Source of the DNA: Timburyella sp030842085
GTDB lineage: Bacteria; Bacillota; Clostridia; Oscillospirales; Acutalibacteraceae
Direction: 5' to 3'
NCBI GenBank assembly: GCA_030842085.1
Contig: JAUUSE010000030.1
Location: forward strand, 1-22,074
DNA: 22,074 nucleotides
Shown: piece after piece, positions 8,047-14,317 of the stretch
Layout of the letters: each line of letters starts with the position of its first letter
Position numbering within the stretch: the stretch's first letter is position 1
The notes under the pieces: model-generated
What the model was told of the DNA's origin: nothing
Database searches by the model: none
The model's input: only the letters and a program-made list of their open reading frames with translations
Made by a program: the position numbers and the translations under genes

Positions 8047-8078
8047 ACCGGCGCTGCTGTAAAAGCAGCGCCGGTTTT
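8047..8078 (+). terminator. Intrinsic terminator of the sortase gene
   Basis: A 12-bp perfect stem, ACCGGCGCTGCT (8047-8058) with AGCAGCGCCGGT (8064-8075), has a 5-nt loop and ends in TTTT. It begins 14 nt after the sortase stop. Confidence 0.95.
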
Positions 8079-8216
8079 CATTTGACCTAATTTTATCGCT
8101 TCTTAATACGATAATCTATATCAGTCGGTATTAGTCAAGGCCAGCACTAAACCGGAGGTTGACGCCTATCTCGAAAGGGCCGCCGGCTTAGCCTCAGGGG
8201 GCGCTTAATTTATTAT

Positions 8217-8425
8217 TGCATCACACGCTCTGCTGCCTGTAAACGGGTTCCGTTAGATACCGACAGTATGTGTGATGCACCACTGTCTGCCGTCCTGGAT
8301 GCTTTTGCTTTACAAAATCCGGCTTTCCAACGGAAAATCTTTCCGCTAAAGCCTTCTCTGCCTATTCCCCAGTAAAGCTGGGATCGCTTAAGCAGTCAAC
8401 ATAAGCTATTGTCGATTACTGCTTA
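8217..8425 (-). other. Heavily folded region downstream of the amidase; possible structured RNA
   Basis: Four inverted repeats lie in tandem. First, TGCATCACAC (8217-8226) pairs with GTGTGATGCA (8270-8279), enclosing CTGT/ACAG and AACGG/CCGTT. Second, GGCTTT (8321-8326) pairs with AAAGCC (8348-8353) around CGGAAA/TTTCCG. Third, CCCAG (8368-8372) pairs with CTGGG (8378-8382). Fourth, TAAGCAGT (8389-8396) pairs with ACTGCTTA (8418-8425), which includes the amidase stop. On the minus strand the second stem is followed by GGATTTTG and might act as the amidase terminator. I recognise no known RNA family. The remainder of 8079-8216 holds no supported gene. Confidence 0.4.
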
Positions 8426-9519
8426 GATATTTTATCAGCGTCGACCCAGCCGTAGACATTGCTGGCTGCGTTTGTGTGAATAATGTGATAGGGGTGCTTT
8501 GCACCTATGCTGATGTTTGTCACCTTAGCGGGGCCCGCCTTGGGCTTACCGTTATCCTTGGTAGAATTTGAGCTTACATAGTGCGGTCCGCCTTTAAACT
8601 GCACAACATCGCCTATCTTTATTTCACCGGCGTCCGGCTGAGCTTTATTATCATCACTTCCGGAATTAGATGCTGCGCCTATGCTGTCAGCATCTACCCA
8701 GCCGTAGACATTGCTGCTGTCATCCGTGTGAATAATGTGATATGGGTGCTTTGCGCCTATGCTGATATTTGTCACCTTAGCGGGGCCCGCCTTGGGTTTG
8801 CCGTTATCCTTGGTAGAATTTGAGCTTACATAGTGCGGTCCGCCTTTAAACTGCACAACATCGCCTATCTTTATTTCACCGACGTCCGGCTGGACGTTAT
8901 TATTGTCGCCGTCTGTGCCGCCTCCGCCATGAGGTTGATTGTTCAAAGTTGCGGCAACGTCTGCTCTGAAAGCGTCCATGCTTTTCCCAAATTTAGGCCA
9001 CCAATTGCCCACGTCTGAATGATTGCTGGCAATGCCGCGCGCATGACCCTCGCTGTGGTCTATTATTACCCCGTCGGCCTGTGGGTTAAGATTATACTGC
9101 CTGCACAGATATGCGCACAGCTCGACCGCCTCTTTATATACCTTGTCCAAATATCCGGCGTCGGTCAGGCCGTCTTCGCATATTTCAAAACCTATGTGGC
9201 TGTTATTCGCGCTTCCATTGTTGCCGCTTCCGCAGTGCCAGCCCCGCATGTCCCACGGCAAAACCTGATAGGTGGCTATACTGCCGTCCTTGAGCTTGCC
9301 GATAAAGGCATGCGGACATATCTCCTTGCCGTCGGGGCGTGGAGTATTCCAGTAATTTCCGTAGATGTTTTCGCCAAGCAATCCATCGTCCGGGCCGACA
9401 TATCTTTTCAAATTGGAATTGTTTGCTCCCGTACTGTGCACCATTATTCCTTTAACGGTTATCTTTCTGCCGGCCTTGTAGCAGTCGTTATTTGTAAATA
9501 TAAGCGTATGAAGGTTCAT
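8416..9519 (-). CDS. Phage-type N-acetylmuramoyl-L-alanine amidase (endolysin) with two wall-binding repeats
   Basis: A 367-residue predicted endolysin cutting the amide bond between N-acetylmuramate and L-Ala of peptidoglycan. The N-terminal amidase_2 (T7-lysozyme-like) domain (about 1-190) has the zinc-site MVHSTG (H28), GFEICEDG (110-117), the DHSEGHARG segment (154-162) and the NHSDVG segment (H167/D169). A Gly/Asp/Asn-rich linker follows (about 197-210). Two near-identical SH3-like units (about 211-285 and 294-367) each contain GDVVQFKGGPHYVSS and NVYGWVDAD, a likely wall-binding module. It has no signal peptide, so export depends on a holin, encoded 27 nt upstream. Start: ATG at 9519 with AAAGGAGG 6 nt upstream. 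No phage structural genes are nearby, so this is a remnant or a domesticated cassette. Confidence 0.9.
   Translation of the reverse strand: MNLHTLIFTNNDCYKAGRKITVKGIMVHSTGANNSNLKRYVGPDDGLLGENIYGNYWNTPRPDGKEICPHAFIGKLKDGSIATYQVLPWDMRGWHCGSGNNGSANNSHIGFEICEDGLTDAGYLDKVYKEAVELCAYLCRQYNLNPQADGVIIDHSEGHARGIASNHSDVGNWWPKFGKSMDAFRADVAATLNNQPHGGGGTDGDNNNVQPDVGEIKIGDVVQFKGGPHYVSSNSTKDNGKPKAGPAKVTNISIGAKHPYHIIHTDDSSNVYGWVDADSIGAASNSGSDDNKAQPDAGEIKIGDVVQFKGGPHYVSSNSTKDNGKPKAGPAKVTNISIGAKHPYHIIHTNAASNVYGWVDADKISKQ
8444..8641. repeat. Direct repeat, copy 1 (amidase C-terminal unit)
   Basis: This encodes the last SH3-like unit of the amidase. It matches 8696-8893 at an offset of exactly 252 bp (84 codons). 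By eye, bases 8549-8629 (81 nt) are identical to 8801-8881, including silent positions. Confidence 0.9.
8696..8893. repeat. Direct repeat, copy 2 (amidase first wall-binding unit)
   Basis: Second copy of the 252-bp-period repeat. Differences from copy 1 cluster in the stretch coding NAAS/DDSS and at the outer edges. Confidence 0.9.
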
Positions 9520-9546
9520 AGTAAGCCTCCTTTAAAGCAAAATTTT

Positions 9547-9861
9547 TTATTTTAACGTCAGCTTGCCGGATTTCAGCTCCTGCACCGCGGCTTCAATCAA
9601 ATTGCTGACGCTGGTTTCGTCAATTTTAAACCCATGCTCTTTAAGAAAATCCATAACATATTGCTTCTTCTCTTCGCCGCGGCCGTCGCCGGTAAAAATC
9701 TGCTCGGCCGCTGCTACTGCAATGCGCGCCCATGAAATCATTGAGCATTGCTGAGATTCTGTTGTTTTGCTCTTAATCCATGGTATTAAAAAAGCGGTAA
9801 TAATAACAGTAATAAGCATTATAACCGCATTTATTATCGGAGTAAGGTCAATTCCCTCCAC
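9547..9861 (-). CDS. Phage holin (LLH-type)
   Basis: A 104-residue small membrane protein. One strong hydrophobic helix (about 9-29, NAVIMLITVIITAFLIPWI) follows a short outer segment. A charged, soluble C-terminal part (about 30-104) includes WARIAVAAAEQIF and DFLKEHGFKIDE, wording typical of the LLH holin family of Clostridia and Bacilli phages. Holins form membrane lesions that let an endolysin without a signal peptide reach the wall, and the amidase gene follows 27 nt downstream on the same strand. Start: GTG at 9859-9861 with AAGGGGG about 9 nt upstream. No promoter could be assigned with confidence. Confidence 0.82.
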   Translation of the reverse strand: MEGIDLTPIINAVIMLITVIITAFLIPWIKSKTTESQQCSMISWARIAVAAAEQIFTGDGRGEEKKQYVMDFLKEHGFKIDETSVSNLIEAAVQELKSGKLTLK

Positions 9862-10273
9862 TTTTGTCTGCCCCCTTTTAATGATAAAATATGCGGAATT
9901 TTTGCAGCAGTTAATCTGCCGTTTTTAAAATAGCTTAAAGGCCCGCAATGCCGCATAAATCCTGACGCGGATAAGCGATGCTTTCAAAACTTTACCCTTA
10001 CGCCGTAAAAAATAATATTACAGTGCATCAGCCTTTTGGCTATATCAGAGATAGGCCTCGCCAAGGCGGCGCTGTATATTATGCAAGTCCGGTAATAAGG
10101 TTAGATTTGTAATTTAAAGCCATTTGCAGTTTGTCGGCAGTACAGGCCCTATAGGTATTGTATTCAGTACAATAATTATTGGTGATATAGTGACGGCAAA
10201 GACAATTAATCACAAGTCTGCGAAATAATCAGTTAAATAATGGGGTAAAACATATTATTATCGTTAAAAATGC
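9862..10273. other. Gene-free interval between the holin and the rpsB promoter
   Basis: No gene could be supported. A minus-strand frame of about 49 codons ends at 10079, but it lacks a ribosome site and a good start. The only clear structure is the long hairpin at 10007-10082, listed separately. Confidence 0.5.
10007..10082 (-). terminator. Long branched hairpin with a U-run; terminator or end of a small RNA
   Basis: Bases 10012-10026 pair with 10069-10082, about 14 bp with one bulged T at 10019. They enclose AGCC/GGCT (10030-10033 with 10038-10041) and a GCC/GGC arm (10055-10057 with 10065-10067). On the minus strand the stem is followed at once by six T (10007-10012 on plus), the hallmark of an intrinsic terminator. 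No gene on that strand ends there, so it implies an unseen short minus-strand transcript. Confidence 0.5.
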
Positions 10274-10302
10274 TTGAAAAGCGGAGCTGAATGTGCTATA
10301 AT
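10274..10302 (+). promoter_or_regulatory. Strong promoter of rpsB-tsf
   Basis: TTGAAA (10274-10279), a 17-bp spacer and a perfect TATAAT (10297-10302). The start point would be near 10309, giving a leader of about 100 nt before rpsB. Confidence 0.85.
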
Positions 10303-10308
10303 CACACA

Positions 10309-10407
10309 GTAATACACACGCTGGATGATTATCTGTCGGGTCCGGTGAAAAACGGCGGCAGTTAATATGATTTCGGCGGCGGTAAAAAACCGAAAGGAGA
10401 TTTAATT
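10309..10407 (+). promoter_or_regulatory. rpsB leader, possible autoregulatory structure
   Basis: The transcribed leader is GC-richer than the sequence upstream and ends in AAAGGAG. Just before the ribosome site, TTCGG and CCGAA can pair around a GGT/ACC core with an A-rich loop, which would sequester the 5' flank of the ribosome site. Ribosomal-protein leaders that bind S2 are known in bacteria. That this is one is inference from position. Confidence 0.35.
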
Positions 10408-11208
10408 ATGGCAATAGTATCAATGAAACAGCTTCTGGAAGCCGGCGTTCATTTCGGACACCAGACCAGAAGATGGAACCCGAAAATGGCGGAGTACATT
10501 TTCACAGAGCGCAACGGTATATACATTATCGATTTGCAGAAAACCGTTAAAAAGCTCGAAGAGGCTTACAAGTTCGCTTACGAGGTAGCAGAATCCGGAC
10601 AGGACATCCTGTTTGTCGGCACTAAAAAGCAGGCGCAGGAGTCTATGAAGGAAGAGGCAGTAAAATGCGGTATGCCTTACGTAAATGCACGTTGGCTTGG
10701 CGGTATGCTCACCAACTTCCGCACAATTCGCCGCAGAATTGACAGGCTTTATCAGCTTCGCAAGATGGAGGAAGACGGCACGTTTGATCTGCTTCCGAAG
10801 AAAGAAATAATAAAGCTTAATCTTGAAATAGAAAAGCTTGAAAAGTTCCTTGGCGGAATTAAAGAAATGAAGAAGCTTCCAGGTGCCCTCTTTATAGTTG
10901 ACCCACGCAAGGAGAAGATTGCCGTATCAGAAGCTAAAAAGCTCGGCATTCCGGTTATAGCTATAGTAGACACGAACTGCGACCCGGATGAAATAGACTA
11001 TGTAATTCCCGGCAACGACGATGCAATACGCGCTGTTAAGCTTATTGCCGGCACAATAGCAACTGCTGTTATAGAGAGCCGTCAGGGCGAGGCTGGCGAA
11101 GTTCCTCAGGCAGAAAGCGATGAGGCGGCCGCCTATGCAGATGAAGCTGCTGAGAATACAGAAGCAGCTGATGATGCAAAGGCTGAAGAAGTTAAAGCTG
11201 CTGAATAA
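10408..11208 (+). CDS. rpsB: 30S ribosomal protein S2
   Basis: A 266-residue structural protein of the small ribosomal subunit, bound at the platform/head junction. The N-terminal signature KQLLEAGVHFGHQTRRWNPKM is diagnostic. RNGIYIIDLQKT, WLGGMLTNFRT and PVIAIVDTNCDPDEIDYVIPGNDDA follow at the usual positions. The last 35-40 residues are an acidic Ala/Glu/Asp tail (from about 228), which varies between species and makes the protein slightly longer than the common 230-250. It is the first gene of an rpsB-tsf pair with a strong promoter and an AAAGGAG site. Confidence 0.98.
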   Translation: MAIVSMKQLLEAGVHFGHQTRRWNPKMAEYIFTERNGIYIIDLQKTVKKLEEAYKFAYEVAESGQDILFVGTKKQAQESMKEEAVKCGMPYVNARWLGGMLTNFRTIRRRIDRLYQLRKMEEDGTFDLLPKKEIIKLNLEIEKLEKFLGGIKEMKKLPGALFIVDPRKEKIAVSEAKKLGIPVIAIVDTNCDPDEIDYVIPGNDDAIRAVKLIAGTIATAVIESRQGEAGEVPQAESDEAAAYADEAAENTEAADDAKAEEVKAAE

Positions 11209-11223
11209 TTTAGTATAAATAGA

Positions 11224-11255
11224 AAAATACCCGCTTAAGCAAAAGCGGGTATTTT
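11224..11255 (+). terminator. Intercistronic hairpin between rpsB and tsf
   Basis: A 13-bp perfect stem, AAAATACCCGCTT (11224-11236) with AAGCGGGTATTTT (11243-11255), has a 6-nt loop and A- and T-rich feet. It is shaped like a terminator but lies inside the operon, so it probably causes partial termination or processing and lowers tsf relative to rpsB. Confidence 0.75.
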
Positions 11256-11279
11256 AAAGAAAGACAGGAGGAAAGAATA

Positions 11280-12194
11280 ATGGCATTTACAGCACAAGAT
11301 GTTAAAGCGCTGCGCGAGAAAACAGGCGTAGGCATGATGGAATGCAAAAAAGCTCTGACCGAGACCGACGGCGATATGGAAAAGGCAGTTGAACTGCTCA
11401 GAGAAAGAGGACTCGCCGCTGCGGCTAAAAAGTCTGGAAGAATAGCTGCTGAAGGTATAGTAACGGCTTACACAAACGAAGCCGGAAACGTAGGCGTAGT
11501 TATAGAAGTAAACTCTGAAACGGACTTTGTCGCTAAGAATGAAGAGTTTAAGAAGTTTGTTGCGGTTGTGGCAAAGGTTGTTGCAGACAACAATCCGGCC
11601 GATGTAGACGCACTTCTTGAAATGAAGCCGGAAGGCTCGTCCGACACAGTCGCCGACATGGTAAGAGAGAAAATACTTGTTATTGGCGAGAATATAAAAA
11701 TCCGCCGCTTTGCACGTTACGAGGGCAAGGTAGTTACTTATGTACACGGTGACGGCAGAATAGGCGTAATGGTTAATATGGACGCATCTGACGACGTAGC
11801 TAAGACAGACGCTTATAAGTCGGCTGCTAAGGATGTAGCTATGCAGGTTGCTGCTGCTTTCCCGCTTTATTTGAAGGAAGAAGATATTCCTGCAGACGTA
11901 CTTGAAAAGGAAAAGTTTATCCTTAAGGAGCAGGTTATAAACGAAGGCAAGCCTGAAAACATTGCCGAAAAGATAGTTATGGGTAAATTAAAAAAGTACA
12001 TGCAGGATGTATGCCTTATGGATCAGGTATATATTAAGGACAGCGGTCTCAGCGTTACCAAGTTCCTTGAAGCTGCTTCAAAGGAAGCCGGCGGCGATAT
12101 TGGCGTTAAGGCTTTTGTAAGATTTGAGCGCGGCGAGGGCCTTGAAAAAAGAGAAGATAACTTTGCTGATGAAGTAGCAGGAATGATAAAATAA
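11280..12194 (+). CDS. tsf: Elongation factor Ts
   Basis: A 304-residue nucleotide-exchange factor that releases GDP from EF-Tu. The N-terminal UBA-like module carries VKALREKTGVGMMECKKAL (about 9-27). The core includes the TDFV motif that contacts EF-Tu (about 81-84, NSETDFVAKN), and the C-terminal half ends with FVRFERGEGLEK. Length and domain order are normal. AGGAGG lies about 8 nt before the ATG. The gene sits 71 nt after rpsB, separated by a terminator-like hairpin. No second promoter was recognised in the gap, so expression probably depends on read-through. Confidence 0.98.
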   Translation: MAFTAQDVKALREKTGVGMMECKKALTETDGDMEKAVELLRERGLAAAAKKSGRIAAEGIVTAYTNEAGNVGVVIEVNSETDFVAKNEEFKKFVAVVAKVVADNNPADVDALLEMKPEGSSDTVADMVREKILVIGENIKIRRFARYEGKVVTYVHGDGRIGVMVNMDASDDVAKTDAYKSAAKDVAMQVAAAFPLYLKEEDIPADVLEKEKFILKEQVINEGKPENIAEKIVMGKLKKYMQDVCLMDQVYIKDSGLSVTKFLEAASKEAGGDIGVKAFVRFERGEGLEKREDNFADEVAGMIK

Positions 12195-12226
12195 TTTTTC
12201 TAATCGTTAAGAATATACTTTAGTTT

Positions 12227-12270
12227 GAAACAGGTTTGTCTTAAATGGCAAACCTGTTTCTATATTTTTT
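12227..12270 (+). terminator. Intrinsic terminator of rpsB-tsf
   Basis: A 12-bp perfect stem, GAAACAGGTTTG (12227-12238) with CAAACCTGTTTC (12249-12260), has a 10-nt loop and is followed by TATATTTTTT. The interval from here to 12471 holds nothing I can support. Confidence 0.95.
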
Positions 12271-12459
12271 CTGCGAAAATTGCTCTACCCAAAAAACTAG
12301 TAATACTATTCGTTGCGTTTAAAAACAATAAACAGCTAAATTTTTCGCATGTATTAAAATATCGGCTATAGCTTACCACATTTTTCTTACTAATAGGAAT
12401 TTGATAATAATGCCTTTTTATAAGCGTCATAGCTACGAATTTACCACTGACCATAGCTA

Positions 12460-12496
12460 AAACAAATAAAGCAGCGGAAGATACAATCCTCCGCTG
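12460..12496 (-). terminator. Terminator of the M23 peptidase gene
   Basis: CAGCGGA (12472-12478) pairs with TCCGCTG (12490-12496), and GAT/ATC pairs continue inside. On the minus strand the stem is followed by CTTTATTTGTTTTAG. On the plus strand GTTTTTATT follows, so it could work in both directions. It starts about 25 nt after the M23 stop. Confidence 0.75.
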
Positions 12497-12520
12497 TGTT
12501 TTTATTCAGTTATTCTAATT

Positions 12521-14170
12521 TCATCTTATAGCGTTAAGATACGGAGCCGGATCTATTGCAGTGCCATTCTCCCTTATCTCAAAATGAAGATGATTACCAG
12601 TGGAACGACCAGTATTTCCAACCTCTGCTATAATCTGTCCACAGCTTACCGTCTGTCCCTCTGTCACATTGATTGAACTGCAGTGAGCATAAAGAGTGCT
12701 TATGCCGTTGCCGTGGTCTATTACAAAGTGCAGCCCATAGTCGCTACTAACGCTGTTTACGCTCTTTACTACGCCATCCGCTGCGGCAAATATTTTAGTG
12801 CCTTCTGGAGCAGCAAAGTCCCATCCCTTATGTTCTCTATCGTCGCCGTAATAAGAGCTTATATACATCCTATCTACTACTTCTATTGGATATGCCATAT
12901 CGCCAAGCACTGATATTCCAGCAAGAGACCTGCTCTGCTCTTTCACAACTTCTTTCGTACCTACCGAAATCTGCTCGGAAACCGGCTGTGCAACCACCTG
13001 CGCGCTCACCTGGCTCCGGCTTACTTCCACACCGTCAACAAATACTATTTCCTCTGTTATAACCGATTTGCCGTCGGCGCCGTCCACTGTTACTTTCCTT
13101 GTTCCCGCCGCAAGACTGTCATCCTCTGTCTCCACCGTATCATACGCGATAGTCTGCTCGTAGCTCTCGCTCTTTATTACTTTTACACTGTAAGGCAGCC
13201 TCGGCACCTCTACTATCACATTGCTGCCCTCCGCCGGAGTATCAGATATACCAGCATTAAGCTCCATTATCCTTGAAACATCGCATAACGAAGTCTGCGC
13301 TATGCTGCTAAGCGTCTCACCGGCAGTGGTTATATATATCTCCTGCCTTGTTACAGGAGTATTCAGTATAGTTTTTATTTCCTCTGCGCTCTTGACATCG
13401 TCACAGCTGTAATATCCCGATACAATACTAACATTATTATTAAATGTTACATTTTCTGTACCGCCGGTTCTGTAAGAATCGAGTACAGAGTTTAATACTG
13501 TATTTACATCGTCCGCATTTGCAGACGCTGCTATAAAAGTATCGTCAATAAATAGTCCGTTAGCTTCTGTCAGCGCCGGAGTAAAAGTACTCAATATAAT
13601 CTCGCTTATATTGTTCTTGTCCGCTACTTTCTCACTCGGAACCTTGACAAGTCTGAATGAAGCGGAAGTGTCCGCACTATTTCTTACTTCCTCATCCGCG
13701 ATTTTTGTTTCTATTTGTACAAGCGCGTTATTGAAAACTGATTCATCTTCCACATATGCAACAACGCTGCCATTATATGTGACCTCTAATGCATAGCTGC
13801 TTGAGCTATATGCATATAAAGAGCCTGCTAAGACAGCTATGGCAAGAACCGGAGCTATATATGCAATGCTTCTCCTGCGAACGTCCTTGCTTTTAAAGCT
13901 GTACCCTGCAAGCTTTATAAAGTATATTACCTTTTTAAACCCTTTTTTAGAGCTATATTCATCCTTTTTTCCCGTTACATCAAGCACTTGCGATTTAAAC
14001 GACGCAAAAGGCTTTTTTATTATTTTAGCCGCTGAGGCTATTAACGGTGCGGCCTTTCTGCCGCCTGCCAAAATACATTTTAAAAAGCTTTTATTTGTAC
14101 GTTTAAAAGCGCTGGAATGCTGTGACTCGCTTCCTGCCGCTATTTTGTCTTTCCCCGGTAAGCGATACAT
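12521..14170 (-). CDS. Membrane-anchored M23 metalloendopeptidase with LysM and G5 domains
   Basis: A 549-residue predicted cell-wall hydrolase. A basic cytoplasmic N-terminus (about 1-100) leads to a membrane helix (about 101-120, IAYIAPVLAIAVLAGSLYAY) and an extracellular stalk. A LysM-like motif follows (about 279-321, AGETLSSIAQTSLC), then a G5-like domain (about 325-405), then a C-terminal M23 domain (about 440-545). The Zn ligands are H447 and D451 in HKGWD and H529 in HLHFE, with H496 in YAH and H527 also in place, so the domain looks active. M23 enzymes cut peptide cross-bridges. The ATG at 14168-14170 was chosen because AAGGAG lies 8 nt upstream; the frame is open 25 codons further up without a ribosome site. 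The promoter carries WalR-like hexamers, consistent with control by cell-wall status. Confidence 0.92.
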   Translation of the reverse strand: MYRLPGKDKIAAGSESQHSSAFKRTNKSFLKCILAGGRKAAPLIASAAKIIKKPFASFKSQVLDVTGKKDEYSSKKGFKKVIYFIKLAGYSFKSKDVRRRSIAYIAPVLAIAVLAGSLYAYSSSSYALEVTYNGSVVAYVEDESVFNNALVQIETKIADEEVRNSADTSASFRLVKVPSEKVADKNNISEIILSTFTPALTEANGLFIDDTFIAASANADDVNTVLNSVLDSYRTGGTENVTFNNNVSIVSGYYSCDDVKSAEEIKTILNTPVTRQEIYITTAGETLSSIAQTSLCDVSRIMELNAGISDTPAEGSNVIVEVPRLPYSVKVIKSESYEQTIAYDTVETEDDSLAAGTRKVTVDGADGKSVITEEIVFVDGVEVSRSQVSAQVVAQPVSEQISVGTKEVVKEQSRSLAGISVLGDMAYPIEVVDRMYISSYYGDDREHKGWDFAAPEGTKIFAAADGVVKSVNSVSSDYGLHFVIDHGNGISTLYAHCSSINVTEGQTVSCGQIIAEVGNTGRSTGNHLHFEIRENGTAIDPAPYLNAIR

Positions 14171-14198
14171 ACATCCAGCTCCTTTCATAAAAATAAAG

Positions 14199-14215
14199 GT
14201 TACAATAATGTTACC
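14199..14215 (-). promoter_or_regulatory. WalR-like hexamer pair downstream of the M23 promoter
   Basis: On the minus strand GGTAAC (14210-14215), 5 nt and TGTAAC (14199-14204) repeat the 11-bp spacing seen upstream. The pair lies just downstream of the -10, within the predicted 5' untranslated region. One hexamer deviates at its first base. Confidence 0.4.
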
Positions 14216-14225
14216 CACTGATACT

Positions 14226-14253
14226 ATTATATCAAGTTGTAACAAAATTGCAA
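14226..14253 (-). promoter_or_regulatory. Promoter of the M23 peptidase gene
   Basis: A perfect TATAAT on the minus strand (14226-14231) is preceded by TG one base upstream (extended -10). TTGCAA (14248-14253) lies 16 bp upstream as a poor -35. A weak -35 overlapped by repeated hexamers suggests that an activator is needed. Confidence 0.65.
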
Positions 14254-14276
14254 CCTTTTTGTAACCGATTTGTCAC
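14238..14276 (+). promoter_or_regulatory. Array of four TGTAAC-like hexamers at 11-bp spacing (WalR-box-like)
   Basis: Read on the plus strand: TGTAAC (14238-14243), TGCAAC (14249-14254), TGTAAC (14260-14265) and TGTCAC (14271-14276), each separated by exactly 5 nt. The published WalR (YycF) site is two TGTWAH hexamers with 5 nt between, usually at wall-hydrolase promoters. Two of the four match it exactly and the other two differ at one base. The array covers the -35 region of an M23 hydrolase gene. The binding protein is inferred. Confidence 0.6.
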
Positions 14277-14317
14277 TATATCTATTCAAAAGCAAATGTT
14301 TTGTGCAATATTCATAA

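Noticed and set aside
8217..8279. tRNA, tmRNA or 6S RNA
   Set aside because: The rod-like fold drew attention, but no T-arm consensus, no CCA-bearing acceptor stem and no tag-peptide frame was found, and the length is too short for 6S RNA.
9019..9555. Plus-strand ORF of 178 residues opposite the amidase
   Set aside because: It is antisense to a clearly coding endolysin with a good ribosome site; no ribosome site of its own and no family resemblance.
10079..10226. Minus-strand frame of about 49 codons ending at the 10007-10082 hairpin
   Set aside because: The stop sits neatly at the hairpin, but there is no ribosome site before any ATG, GTG or TTG, and the composition looks random. Kept only as a remark under the hairpin finding.
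12260..12454. Minus-strand ORF of 64 residues between tsf and the M23 gene
   Set aside because: No ribosome site, unusual composition, overlaps the tsf terminator, and begins just downstream of the M23 terminator; most likely chance.
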